DNA of 20,957 nt, from contig JARROD010000119.1 in assembly GCA_037384225.1 (NCBI GenBank), positions 1 to 20,957 of the forward strand. The letters run 5' to 3'. Shown here in pieces: positions 1 through 7,970 of the stretch; the stretch's first letter is position 1; every line of letters starts with the position of its first letter. A model generated the notes under the pieces. That model was not told where the DNA came from. It ran no database searches and worked only from the letters and a program-made list of their open reading frames with translations. The translations under genes and the position numbers were made by a program. Source of the DNA: JARROD01 sp037384225. GTDB lineage: Bacteria > Pseudomonadota > Gammaproteobacteria > Pseudomonadales > Cellvibrionaceae.

Positions 1-6
1 CTCCAT
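1..6 (-). CDS. Start of a gene running off the left edge
   Basis: Only the first two codons (ATG GAG) of a minus-strand gene lie in the window. The call rests on a very good ribosome binding site: on the minus strand AGGAGG stands six bases before the ATG. The product cannot be known from here. The gene lies downstream of, and in the same direction as, the catabolic cluster, but about 495 bases of non-coding DNA separate them, so it probably has its own promoter in that gap. Confidence 0.45.
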
Positions 7-83
7 CGTAACCTCCTGTTGGCTGGCCTGTAAGTTCGTTGAACGTGGGTTAGTGGCCGTATTGCGGCGGCACCACAACGAAA

Positions 84-123
84 TTTGCTGGACGTTAGAA
101 TTATTTGCAGGACGTTAGAATTA
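84..123. repeat. Two 20-bp tandem direct repeats
   Basis: Positions 84-103 and 104-123 carry the same 20-base unit, beginning TTTGC and ending GTTAGAATTA, with one mismatch (T versus A at the sixth base). The copies abut, so the period is 20 bases, about two helical turns. They lie 80-120 bases upstream of the minus-strand start at position 6, which suits paired regulator sites on one face of the helix. The protein that would bind is unknown. Confidence 0.75.
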
Positions 124-377
124 TATGGCGCCCATCGCGGCATTGATTGCTGATTTCTTAGGATGAACAATAAGAAATACTAAAAAGTTTTGTAAGAATG
201 GCAGATAATTGTGGTGAATTTGAGGCTAAAATTTTATTGAATTCGTAGGTTGTCAAACGACTAACTGTAAAAGATCTGGAGCCCATGATCGGCAAAAGCA
301 ATCCCGTTTACAAAACCCTCAATCACAAGCGCTCGCTGACTTTGAAGATGATCTGGAAATTTCGACACGGACTCCAT
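124..377. other. Intergenic, AT-rich, no convincing gene
   Basis: This is most of the gap between the left-edge gene and the first Lrp regulator. A 47-codon plus-strand frame (285-428) starts with ATG but has GGAG only three bases before it, matches nothing I recognise, and runs into the hairpin at 378-418, so I do not call it a gene. Positions about 165-240 are AT-rich and could hold a promoter for the gene at the left edge, but I see no clear -35/-10 pair. Confidence 0.5.
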
Positions 378-418
378 AGTGACGCACGGCTTCAAATTTC
401 CTGCGCCAGTGCGTCACT
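378..418. repeat. Inverted repeat, 10-bp perfect arms
   Basis: AGTGACGCAC (378-387) is matched exactly by its reverse complement at 409-418. The stem can gain three more pairs (GGC 388-390 with GCC 405-407) around one bulged A. The loop holds AAATTT. It lies seven bases from a second, longer inverted repeat. No T-run follows on either strand, so it is not a textbook intrinsic terminator. Confidence 0.8.
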
Positions 419-424
419 TCATCA

Positions 425-496
425 GTAACTTCTCAATAACCCGGGGTAATTTGTGCCTTCGATCCGGCGGCCATCCGGAGGTAATTGAGAAGTTAC
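425..496. repeat. Long inverted repeat just after the Lrp gene
   Basis: The arms are 425-441 and 480-496: 17 bases complementary except for one position. The 38-base interior carries a smaller hairpin, TCCGG (463-467) with CCGGA (475-479). The right arm begins five bases past the stop codon of the minus-strand Lrp gene, so in that transcript the structure is the immediate 3' end and could stop transcription or protect the message. No U-tract is visible, so a terminator role is inference. Confidence 0.75.
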
Positions 497-501
497 CTTC
501 A

Positions 502-1005
502 TCACTCCCAACTTGGCTTTCCGGTTGTGATTATACTCAGCGGATATCCGCGTTGGTCGAGTGGCTGGCGCAATACAATCCGGCTGGAATAATTCTCGAT
601 TCCGATATCGTCTTCCAACAGCCGCTCCATTAACGCCTGGAAATAGGCAACACTAGGCGCCACGATTTTCAGCAGATAATCGTAACCGCCACTGACGTTA
701 TAGCATTCGACGATTTCTCGGTATTTGCCAATTCCTTCTTCGAATTTACGAAAGTCATGGGGTCGATGGTTGCTGATGGTTACTTCTGTAAAAACAATGA
801 CATGGCTGCCCAGCTTCTCCAGCGCGACATCCGCGCTGAAGCCCCGGATAACGCCGATTTCATGAAGCCGTTTCGTACGGGCGAGACAGGGGCTCTGACT
901 GAGGTCTATGGCCGCGGCCAGTTCGACGTTCGAACAGCGCCCTTCGCACTGAAGGTGCTCGAGAATCTTGATATCGTACCGATCAAGCGATACTGAAGAA
1001 CTCAT
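502..1005 (-). CDS. Lrp/AsnC family transcriptional regulator (copy 1)
   Basis: A 167-residue protein of normal family length. It begins LDRYDIKILEHLQ, the typical first helix of Lrp proteins. An N-terminal helix-turn-helix lies at about residues 26-53 (NVELAAAIDLSQSPCLARTKRL), followed by a RAM-type ligand domain containing the SGGYDYLLKI segment. Family members sense amino acids and usually control the transport or breakdown genes beside them. It is the last gene of the minus-strand cluster, 29 bases after the class III PLP enzyme, so it is probably co-transcribed with the pathway it controls. Its closest visible relative is the regulator at 16,553-17,044; about half the residues look identical by eye. 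The effector cannot be read from the sequence. Confidence 0.93.
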   Translation of the reverse strand: MSSSVSLDRYDIKILEHLQCEGRCSNVELAAAIDLSQSPCLARTKRLHEIGVIRGFSADVALEKLGSHVIVFTEVTISNHRPHDFRKFEEGIGKYREIVECYNVSGGYDYLLKIVAPSVAYFQALMERLLEDDIGIENYSSRIVLRQPLDQRGYPLSIITTGKPSWE

Positions 1006-1034
1006 GAGTTAATACCACCATCAGTGCGGTCGCC

Positions 1035-2387
1035 TTACCCCGATTTTGCCGATTGTGCTGCGGTCAGCGCTTCATCCAGCGTTTCGATCACCATGCCAGC
1101 TTGTTTCGCAGACAGCACCAGTGGCGGGCGAATCTTGAGCACATTGTGCCCCATCGCACAGGCGCTGAGCAGGACGCCCTTTTCGCGCATGCGATTGACC
1201 ACCCGGCTGGTGAGCTCGCGGTCCGGGGCGCGCGTTGCGCGGTCGGAGACCAGTTCCACGCCGACGAACATGCCCACGCCGCGCACGTCACCAATGGCCT
1301 CATGCCGATTGGCGAGCTCGGTGATGCCATCACGCAGGATCTTCCCGACCCTGGCCGCATGCTGCACCAAGCCTTCCTCTTCGATGGTATCCAGCACTGC
1401 CAGCGCCGCTGCGCAGGATACGGTATTGCCGGCAAAGGTGTTGAAGTATCTCGAGTTCTTGCCGAATTCCGCCAGCGCGTCGGCGGTGGCCATCAGTCCC
1501 GCGACCGGTTGTCCATTGCCCATCGGCTTACCCATGGTGACGATATCCGGGGTGATGCCGTGGCGCTGGAAACCCCACATATGCTCGCCGGTCCGCCCGA
1601 AGCCGGGCTGGACCTCATCGGCGATGAAAAGGCCGCCAGCCCGCTTGATGGCGTCGACCGCGCCCTTCAAAAAGCCCGCGGGCTCAGGGAGAATGCCGTC
1701 ACTGGTGAACACGGAGTCGACAAGGAGCATCGCCGGCTTAATGCCGTGACGCTGCAGATCGGCGATCGCCGCCTGGACATCGCGGGTGAAGCGCTCGGCG
1801 AGGTCGGCGCCCTCGGCATGGTAGAGACGCGGTGCCGGCACCAGGCGAACGTGGGCGCCGAGATCGACCGTCGCACCGAGCGATGGCGAGAATTTCGACA
1901 CGGCGTCGGTAAAGCCGTGATAGGCGGTTTCGGTGACGATAACGCCCGTGCCGCCGGTGCGAACCTGGGCAATGCGATAGGCGACGTCGTTTGCCTCGCT
2001 GCCCGTGCAGGTCAACATGAGATGCGCCAGGTCAGTCTCGGGCACGGTCGCGAGCAGGCGTTCGGCCAGCTCAAGAATCGTATCGTGCAGATAGCGGGTG
2101 TTGGTCGCGAGAATCTTCACCTGCCGGCATATCGCCTCGGTCACCGCCGGGTGACAGTGTCCGAGCGACGCCACGTTGTTGTAGATGTCGAGGTAGCGGC
2201 GGCCTTCCGGATCAATCAGCCATACGCCTTCACCGCGCACGATGTGCAGCGGATGTTCGTACATCAGTCGATAGGCCGGGCCGAGCAAGGCGTCGCGCCG
2301 CTCAATCATGGCCGCGGTGGCAGGGTCCACGTTGGCCCGTCCGGGGATATAGGCGTTGACCATGTTGAGGTCAGTGGTGCTTTTCAT
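1035..2387 (-). CDS. Class III PLP enzyme, aminotransferase or phospho-lyase
   Basis: A complete 450-residue fold-type I class III PLP enzyme. The cofactor sites are visible: GSEAND at 129-134, the YHG turn near 156-158, the IADEVQPGFGRTG segment with Asp257, and the Schiff-base lysine Lys287 in TMGKPMGNG. The sequence style (HIVRGEG, YLDIYNNVASLGHCHP, TRYLHD near 98-102, LKIRPPL near the end) resembles the ethanolamine-phosphate and 5-phosphohydroxylysine phospho-lyase branch more than ordinary omega-transaminases. That branch eliminates phosphate and ammonia from a phosphorylated amino alcohol, giving an aldehyde. Its start lies inside the end of the APH-fold kinase gene (17-base overlap), with AGAGGAAAA before the ATG. 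The kinase neighbour strongly favours the lyase reading, but the substrate is inferred. Confidence 0.9.
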   Translation of the reverse strand: MKSTTDLNMVNAYIPGRANVDPATAAMIERRDALLGPAYRLMYEHPLHIVRGEGVWLIDPEGRRYLDIYNNVASLGHCHPAVTEAICRQVKILATNTRYLHDTILELAERLLATVPETDLAHLMLTCTGSEANDVAYRIAQVRTGGTGVIVTETAYHGFTDAVSKFSPSLGATVDLGAHVRLVPAPRLYHAEGADLAERFTRDVQAAIADLQRHGIKPAMLLVDSVFTSDGILPEPAGFLKGAVDAIKRAGGLFIADEVQPGFGRTGEHMWGFQRHGITPDIVTMGKPMGNGQPVAGLMATADALAEFGKNSRYFNTFAGNTVSCAAALAVLDTIEEEGLVQHAARVGKILRDGITELANRHEAIGDVRGVGMFVGVELVSDRATRAPDRELTSRVVNRMREKGVLLSACAMGHNVLKIRPPLVLSAKQAGMVIETLDEALTAAQSAKSG

Positions 2388-3444
2388 TGGATTTTCCTCT
2401 TCGTATTTCGGTCAGGAGTCGGTCGCGCGCTTCATCGCGGGAAAGATCGGCCATCAGAGACAGCGCCTCCCAAGCTGCGGGATTGTGGCGCATGATGTAG
2501 GCGCGGTTCTCGGGGTAGCGCACGGCGCGCCACTCCGAAATCAACACCGTGATGAGGTGACGTGTCGCCATCAGGTCGGCGACGATCTCCTGCTCGATGT
2601 CGGTTAGCGGCAGCGTCTCGTGATAGGCCCCGACGAACTGCGCCGGCCCCTCGAACGGATCGTCCTTACCAGTCATGTGAAAAGCCGCCGCGGTGGCCAC
2701 TTCACCCACCAGGGGCGCATGCAGCATGTCACCGAAGTCGATAATCCCCACAATGCGTTCATGATCGTCGGGTGTGACCAGCACGTTGTAGAGGTGGTAA
2801 TCGTTGTGGATCACCTGCGCCCTCACCGAGTCCAGGCGCGGCAGCACGTGGTCGGTGAAGCGCGTCATGAACGACTCCGCGAGCGCACGGCGTGGGGCGT
2901 CCACGATGGCATCAAGTTTTTCTATCAGCCGGTGCGCTGCGGAGACATTCCAGAGTAGATCGTGCGTCGCCGCAGGATGGGTGAAATCGCCCAACGCGAG
3001 ATCCAACCTGGCCAGCACTGCTCCCATTGCCCTGCGCTGAGCAGCGGTACGGGAAGTCTCCCGGATCTGGACGCCGTCGAGATAGGTCAGCATCCGCACG
3101 GTGGTTTCAACCCCGTCGGCCAGCCTCACCGTATCCCGCGTACGTCCGCCGAGTGTCGGCACCACGTGGGGCACCGGCTGATCCGGGGAGACGCGGGCGA
3201 TGTGCTCGAGCGCAGCAATCTGAAAATCAACCACCGACACCTGCTCGGATGGGTTGCTGATCTTGACGACGTAACGGGTGTCGTCCGCGGTCTCTATGCA
3301 GCAATTCTGATCGCGCTCACCCGCGAGCGGCTTGATACTGCCAGTGATACCGTAAAGGCGGCTGACCAGCTCTCCCACTTCGTCCAGGGCAAGATCGGGC
3401 ACCGCCGTGCTCAATGCCGCCGCAACCGATTGCTTCTCCGGCAT
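2371..3444 (-). CDS. APH/choline-kinase-fold small-molecule kinase
   Basis: A 357-residue phosphotransferase of the aminoglycoside phosphotransferase (APH) superfamily. It has an ATP-binding lysine at about Lys61 (VVKISNP), the catalytic Brenner motif HNDYHLYN with His213, Asp215 and Asn220, and the metal-binding IIDFGD with Asp236. Relatives include hydroxylysine kinase, homoserine kinase II and choline/ethanolamine kinase; nothing points to antibiotic resistance. The ATG shares one base with the stop of the upstream HAD gene (TGATG), and its own end overlaps the class III PLP enzyme, so the three are translationally coupled. Kinase followed by phospho-lyase is the known route for hydroxylysine and ethanolamine phosphate, so this enzyme probably phosphorylates a hydroxyl group of an amine or amino acid. 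Confidence 0.88.
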   Translation of the reverse strand: MPEKQSVAAALSTAVPDLALDEVGELVSRLYGITGSIKPLAGERDQNCCIETADDTRYVVKISNPSEQVSVVDFQIAALEHIARVSPDQPVPHVVPTLGGRTRDTVRLADGVETTVRMLTYLDGVQIRETSRTAAQRRAMGAVLARLDLALGDFTHPAATHDLLWNVSAAHRLIEKLDAIVDAPRRALAESFMTRFTDHVLPRLDSVRAQVIHNDYHLYNVLVTPDDHERIVGIIDFGDMLHAPLVGEVATAAAFHMTGKDDPFEGPAQFVGAYHETLPLTDIEQEIVADLMATRHLITVLISEWRAVRYPENRAYIMRHNPAAWEALSLMADLSRDEARDRLLTEIRRGKSNEKHH

Positions 3445-4148
3445 CAGGCACCTCGATTCAACATTGCAGCCTGCGACGGGATTTCGATACCAACCAGGTC
3501 GGCAAGTTGGCGAAAATCAGTCAACCGGTTGACGCCATAGCCCTCGCACGCGGGCTCATGGTTGCGATCGATGAACGCTTTACCCATGAAGCCGAGATCA
3601 TTCGCCGTCATGAGATCGTAACGAAAGCTCGACGAAACGTGCAACATCTGCTCCGGCCCGCAGCCGAGTTGATCGAACATGTACTCGAAAGCCTGCCCCC
3701 GCGGTTTGTAGGCGCGCGCTTCCTCGGCGGTGTACACGGCGTGGAATGGTGCCTTGAGGTGGGCAACGCTATGCGGAATCAAATCGACCATCGAGTTCGA
3801 CAGGATCACCAGCGGGATGTGCCGAGCGATTGCCTCCAGCGTCTCGACGACGTTCGGATGGGGCTGCCAGGTCGGGATGGCGTCGTACAATGCGACCGCA
3901 TCAGATGAACGATATTCTACGTCGTGCGCCTTGCACGCCCGCTGGATGGAATTTTCAACAACGTCAAAGAACGGTTTCCAATCACCCAATACTTCATCGA
4001 GACGGTAGAATCGAAAACTCTCTAAAAAAGCCGGCATCCGTTCAGTCGGAACACGACCTTCGAAAATCTTTTTTGCAGTCGGCCCCATTTCGAAGTTAAT
4101 GAGCGTCCCGTAGCAATCGAAGCTGATGAATTTCGGTTTGTATACCAT
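3444..4148 (-). CDS. HAD hydrolase, haloacid dehalogenase type II-like (HAD1)
   Basis: A 234-residue HAD protein. The nucleophile is Asp11 in FDCYGT, motif II is the Ser117-Asn118 pair in VILSNS, motif III is Lys148 in AYKPR, and the last motif is SSSFRYD (172-178). The start at 4148 is chosen over 4187 because AGGAG lies nine bases before it. Compared with classical L-2-haloacid dehalogenases, the position of catalytic Asn177 (SSNAWD) holds Phe and Tyr157 is Phe, so true dehalogenation is doubtful. A phosphatase or other hydrolase acting in the amine pathway is more likely. It is paralogous to HAD2 at 11,316-11,987 and is coupled to the kinase by a one-base stop/start overlap. Confidence 0.88.
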   Translation of the reverse strand: MVYKPKFISFDCYGTLINFEMGPTAKKIFEGRVPTERMPAFLESFRFYRLDEVLGDWKPFFDVVENSIQRACKAHDVEYRSSDAVALYDAIPTWQPHPNVVETLEAIARHIPLVILSNSMVDLIPHSVAHLKAPFHAVYTAEEARAYKPRGQAFEYMFDQLGCGPEQMLHVSSSFRYDLMTANDLGFMGKAFIDRNHEPACEGYGVNRLTDFRQLADLVGIEIPSQAAMLNRGA

Positions 4149-4288
4149 TTGGTTAATCTCCTGCAATAATTCGATGGACACAAACAATTTTATGGGTATC
4201 TGTGCAATAGAGATGCTTTATTGCCGCGAAACTCAAGCAATTTTCACTTTAATCTGAGGCATGGCCGGCATTTTTCGCGGCGTCTATT

Positions 4289-4339
4289 GAGGTCGAACGT
4301 TGTCGGGGCATGATCGTCCGACCTCCTGCTGTCGCGACA
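4289..4339. promoter_or_regulatory. Possible operator between RidA and HAD1 genes
   Basis: The 216-base gap between the RidA and HAD1 genes contains a perfect 10-base palindrome, TGTCGCGACA, at 4330-4339. Just beside it is a 7-base inverted repeat, GAGGTCG (4289-4295) with CGACCTC (4319-4325). Such symmetry suits a dimeric regulator and suggests that HAD1, the kinase, the PLP enzyme and the regulator can be transcribed from here. I could not identify a matching -35/-10 pair, so the promoter role is inference. Confidence 0.3.
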
Positions 4340-4364
4340 ACTTCACTATCTTGGAGCCACCGAA

Positions 4365-4778
4365 TTAATTTATTTTCGTATTCAGCGCCGCGACAGCTTC
4401 GATTTCCACAAGATAGCCATAGTGAAGCTCGGGCACAGGAACCACAACCCGGGCGGGTTTGATGTCTCCCAGTGTGGCGGCATAGATGGCATTGAACTCG
4501 GGCCAGTTTTCCACGCCGACTATATAGGCTGTTATTTTCAAAATACGTTCGGGTGAGCTGCCGGCGGCTTCAACGATGGCAAGCAGATTGTTCAGCGCCT
4601 GCCGAGCCTGATCGTCGAAAGTAGCCTCAGGGGCGTGTGTACCGTCAGGGCGGACAGGCAACTGGCCCGACACATAGACCAGCCCGCCGCACACCGTGGC
4701 TTGGACATAGTGGCCAGCTGGGGCGGGGGCATTGTCAGTCAGGACGGTGGTTATATCGATAGGGGTTGTAGTATCCAT
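4365..4778 (-). CDS. RidA family enamine/imine deaminase
   Basis: A 137-residue YjgF/YER057c/UK114 protein. RidA hydrolyses reactive enamine and imine intermediates released by PLP enzymes. The residues needed for deaminase activity are present: Arg110 in KPARVVV corresponds to E. coli Arg105, and Glu125 in LVEIEAVA lies 15 residues later, the spacing of Arg105-Glu120 in E. coli. The start at 4778 is chosen because GGAGG lies six bases before it; the ATG shares an A with the stop of the upstream PLP enzyme (TAATG), showing translational coupling. Its place between two PLP enzymes suggests that it clears an enamine made by one of them. It may act on a pathway-specific intermediate instead of 2-aminoacrylate. 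Confidence 0.92.
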   Translation of the reverse strand: MDTTTPIDITTVLTDNAPAPAGHYVQATVCGGLVYVSGQLPVRPDGTHAPEATFDDQARQALNNLLAIVEAAGSSPERILKITAYIVGVENWPEFNAIYAATLGDIKPARVVVPVPELHYGYLVEIEAVAALNTKIN

Positions 4779-5935
4779 TACCATCCTCCAAATCGCGGCC
4801 ATTCGGCTTCGATGTCATCGGCGCCGCTGCGCACGACGTGATAGCTATCATGTTGGGCACCAGTGGCGCAGGCGTGGTTCGGCAGAATACGGACCCGTGC
4901 TCCAATCGGCAGATCGGGAAGCGTGCCATTGGATCCCTGGCGCAGAGCGATGACACCGTGTTCCTGATTGGCGTCTGCCAGGATCAGGTCATCATAGGGC
5001 TTGCCGTGGATGTCGCAGACCAGACCATAACCTTGGTCGACTTCCTGTTTGGCAGTGCCGCGATCGCGAGACATGGCCATCCAGCCAGCATCCACTAGAA
5101 TCCATCCCTTGCTTGGCTGATGCCCGATGACTGTCGCCAGTACAGAGACAGCGATATCGTCAATCTTGCAGACGCCTATGCCGGCCATGACCAGATCGAA
5201 GAAGACGAATACGCCGGCCCGGACTTCGGTGACGCCGGTGAGATCACGGCTGAAATGGGCAGTCGGCGTGGAGCCGACACTGACGACCGGACAGGGCAGG
5301 CCGACTTCGCGTAGAGTCTCTGCGGCCTTGACTGCTCCGCCCCGCTCCACTTCTGCGCACTGTTCAAGCGCTTCGCTCCCCCGGGCATCATAGCTACCAC
5401 CGGCATGGGTGAGTACTCCGCGCAGTTCGGCGCCGCCATCGTGAAGCGCGCGGCCAATATCAATCAATTTTTGGCTTTCGTCCGGCAAAACCCCAGAGCG
5501 ATGACCGTCGCAATCAATCTCGATCAACGCAGGAATGGGGCTACCCGATTCACGGGATGCCTCGGCAACCAGCTGCGCCTGCTCTACAGTGTCGAGAATG
5601 ACCGCAAGATCCACGCCGGAATTCCGCAACGCCAACACCCGATTCAACTTTCCGGGCGCTATGCCGACCGCATAGATGAGGTCGCGGACACCGGCTTTGG
5701 CGAATTGCTCCGCTTCCTTCAGGGTGGAAACCGTGGCAGGCCCGGTCTCGCTGGTCATGACCCGACGGGCTGCTTCTACCGATTTTGCAGTCTTCAGGTG
5801 GGGCCTTAAATCAGGTCCAAGTAGGGATAGGTGGGATCTCAACCGCTGGATATTGCGATCCATTCGATCAACATCGAGTATCAAGCAGGGCGTCTCGATA
5901 GATTGAAGTGTGGCTCTTGATGCCGATACTGTCAT
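4778..5935 (-). CDS. DSD1/D-threonine aldolase-like fold-type III PLP enzyme
   Basis: A 385-residue protein with an alanine-racemase-type N-terminal barrel (ETPCLILDVDRMDRN, then RPHLKTAKS with the probable PLP lysine Lys48) and the C-terminal domain of D-serine dehydratase and D-threonine aldolase. The metal-binding His354 and Cys356 of the PNHACAT motif are present. Members cleave or dehydrate D-3-hydroxy amino acids such as D-threonine, D-serine or 3-hydroxyaspartate. The start at 5935 is supported by AGGAT ten bases upstream; an earlier ATG at 5983 would add 16 residues with no similarity. A TATACA box lies about 40 bases upstream, but no good -35 partner was found. It is coupled to RidA by a TAATG overlap, which fits an enamine-producing reaction. 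Confidence 0.9.
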   Translation of the reverse strand: MTVSASRATLQSIETPCLILDVDRMDRNIQRLRSHLSLLGPDLRPHLKTAKSVEAARRVMTSETGPATVSTLKEAEQFAKAGVRDLIYAVGIAPGKLNRVLALRNSGVDLAVILDTVEQAQLVAEASRESGSPIPALIEIDCDGHRSGVLPDESQKLIDIGRALHDGGAELRGVLTHAGGSYDARGSEALEQCAEVERGGAVKAAETLREVGLPCPVVSVGSTPTAHFSRDLTGVTEVRAGVFVFFDLVMAGIGVCKIDDIAVSVLATVIGHQPSKGWILVDAGWMAMSRDRGTAKQEVDQGYGLVCDIHGKPYDDLILADANQEHGVIALRQGSNGTLPDLPIGARVRILPNHACATGAQHDSYHVVRSGADDIEAEWPRFGGW

Positions 5936-6097
5936 TGTGCTTAATCCTATTGCTTTCCGTTTAATTGTGTATAACGTTTGCATCCGCTAGAAGTAGCTCA
6001 ACCAGGGTCTGTTGCGTTTCGCCCGGTGCTTGTAACCGGCAAAGGCCTTGGTGGGTAAGGAGAGCGCCAGCGGCACCCGTCCGGTTTTCGGCCAGCC

Positions 6098-7951
6098 TCA
6101 CAAAGCGCGCGTTAATAATGAAACTTCCTCTGGTTGCTCCGCTATGCGCTGTTGATATTGTTGCAATTCAGCATCGCTGTGATGACAGAGCACTTCATTG
6201 CCGTCTTGGAGAATCACACGCGGCGGCGCAACGCGGTTGCACACCTCGTCGATACGTACCGGACAACGGTCCAGAAAGGGACAGAGACCGCGCTCGCCAG
6301 ACGGCGCAGCAACGGCCGGCAGCATCCGTTGCACACCCGCCTGTTCGAGCCAGCCACGGCGCATCTCCGGGACCGAGCCGATCAACAGGTCGGTGTAGGG
6401 ATGGAAAGGCGGCGCGCTAAAGTTGTCGCGGCTGCCGTGCTCGACTTTCTGGCCGGCGTAGAGCACCAGGATCTCATCGCATACGGCACGAACCGTCGAA
6501 ATATCGTGGCTGATGAACATAAAGGACACGCCGAGTTCGCGGCGCAGTTCAGCCATCAGGTCGAGAATCGCCGCGCCCACCACCGTATCGAGCGCCGAGG
6601 TTACCTCGTCGCAGAGAATCAGATCCGGCTCCGCGGCCAGCGCCCGGGCCAGGTTGATGCGCTGCTTCTGCCCGCCCGACAGGCGAGCACAGGGCTGCGC
6701 GGCAATGGACGCGGGCAGGTGCACAAGATCCAACAGTTCGCGTACACGGTGGGCGCTGGCGTCGCCCTTGATACCGTGATAGAAAGCCAACGGCCGGGCA
6801 AGGATGCGCTCTACCGTGTGGGCCGGGTTGAGTGCGGTATCGGCATTTTGAAAAACGATCTGTACGCGCCGAAACTGCTCCCGGGTGCGCTGGGCCAGGT
6901 CGCCCGGGAGGGTTTCGCCCGCCAACGTGATCGTGCCGGCGGCGGGCGGCACCAGCCCGGCAATGACGCGAGCCAGGGTGGACTTTCCAGAGCCGGACTC
7001 GCCGATCACGCCCAGGGTTGTCCCCCGCTTGATGCTGAGATCGATGTCCTCCAGTATGGGAATAGTGGGCCGCCCGTCCGCGCCAATCTTACCGTAACCA
7101 GCCACCAGACCCTCGACGCTGAGCAACAGCTCTTCGACCTCGTCCGCGTTCCCGGCACTGCGCAGGGCTGGCCTCGCGGCGGCCAGTAACTGCTTGGTGT
7201 AGTCGTTCCCGGGGGCGTTGAGGATCTGTTCCGTCCTGCCCATCTCGCGGATCTCTCCGTTGTTGAGCACCACCACCTGATCAGCCATTTGCGCCACCAC
7301 CGCCAGATCGTGGGAGACGTAGACAGCGGTAATGCCCCGCTCTTCCACCACTCGCTTGAAGGCCTGCAGCACGTCAATTTGCGTGGTCACATCCAGCGCC
7401 GTGGTGGGTTCGTCGAAGATCACCAGCTCGGGGTCTGTGATCAAGGCCATGGCCGCCATCAGGCGCTGCAACTGCCCACCTGAAACCTGGTGCGGATAGC
7501 GCGAACCGATAGTTTCCGGGTTCGGCAGCGCCAGCGCCCGAAACAGGTCCACCGCTTTCGCTTCCGCCTCTTTCCTGGGCAGGGTGCGGTGGATTTGGGT
7601 GGCCTCCAGTATCTGGCTCATGATTTTCATGGAGGGGTTGAAGCTCGATGCCGCGCTCTGGGCCACGTAGGAGACACGCCGGCCGCGTAGGGACTGCAGC
7701 TCACTTTGGCTCAATGACATCAAGTCAGTGTCGCCGAGTCGAATGGATCCGCCGCTAATGTGGCAGCCCTTACGTGCGTAGCGCATCAGCGCCAATGCAA
7801 TGGTGGTCTTCCCCGAGCCCGATTCGCCGATCAACGCCAATACCTCGCCGCGGGGAATGGAAAATCCAACATCCCTGACAATGGTTTTCTCGTGACCGTC
7901 ATCGCTGCGGGCGACAACCCTGAGATTTTCTACCCGTATAAGATCACTCAT
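6098..7951 (-). CDS. Double ATP-binding protein of a Dpp/Opp-type ABC transporter
   Basis: A 617-residue fusion of two ABC ATPases (DppD-DppF-like), so one gene supplies both motor domains. Domain 1 has Walker A GESGSGKTT (42-50), signature VSGGQ (156-160) and Walker B LVIFDEP (176-182). Domain 2 has Walker A GESGSGKST (317-325), signature LSGGQ (424-428) and Walker B LILCDE (444-449). The C-terminal tail contains the cysteine-rich CPFLDRCP segment (557-564) typical of oligopeptide transporter ATPases. All catalytic motifs are intact. It follows the two permease genes (19-base gap, AAGGGAG ribosome site) and acts at the inner face of the cytoplasmic membrane. The substrate could be a peptide, an opine or another amino compound. 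Confidence 0.95.
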   Translation of the reverse strand: MSDLIRVENLRVVARSDDGHEKTIVRDVGFSIPRGEVLALIGESGSGKTTIALALMRYARKGCHISGGSIRLGDTDLMSLSQSELQSLRGRRVSYVAQSAASSFNPSMKIMSQILEATQIHRTLPRKEAEAKAVDLFRALALPNPETIGSRYPHQVSGGQLQRLMAAMALITDPELVIFDEPTTALDVTTQIDVLQAFKRVVEERGITAVYVSHDLAVVAQMADQVVVLNNGEIREMGRTEQILNAPGNDYTKQLLAAARPALRSAGNADEVEELLLSVEGLVAGYGKIGADGRPTIPILEDIDLSIKRGTTLGVIGESGSGKSTLARVIAGLVPPAAGTITLAGETLPGDLAQRTREQFRRVQIVFQNADTALNPAHTVERILARPLAFYHGIKGDASAHRVRELLDLVHLPASIAAQPCARLSGGQKQRINLARALAAEPDLILCDEVTSALDTVVGAAILDLMAELRRELGVSFMFISHDISTVRAVCDEILVLYAGQKVEHGSRDNFSAPPFHPYTDLLIGSVPEMRRGWLEQAGVQRMLPAVAAPSGERGLCPFLDRCPVRIDEVCNRVAPPRVILQDGNEVLCHHSDAELQQYQQRIAEQPEEVSLLTRAL

Positions 7952-7970
7952 ATTCTCGCTCCCTTGCCGT

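Noticed and set aside
285..428. A 47-codon small open frame
   Set aside because: The GGAG is only three bases from the ATG, the end overlaps a hairpin, and the translation matches no family I know.
425..496. Possible integron attC site
   Set aside because: The ends do not match the RYYYAAC/GTTRRRY core sites, the arms lack the expected extrahelical bases, and there is no integrase or cassette nearby.
1053..2495. A 480-codon plus-strand open frame opposite the class III PLP enzyme
   Set aside because: It is the antisense of a gene with all catalytic residues in place. Its own translation has no domain or motif and it has no ribosome site.
2371..3444. Aminoglycoside resistance enzyme
   Set aside because: The APH fold is shared by many metabolic kinases, and the coupling to a class III PLP enzyme and a HAD hydrolase fits amine catabolism better.
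6134..7189. A 351-codon plus-strand frame opposite the double ATPase
   Set aside because: The minus strand holds both complete ATPase domains with all motifs; the opposite frame is a shadow.
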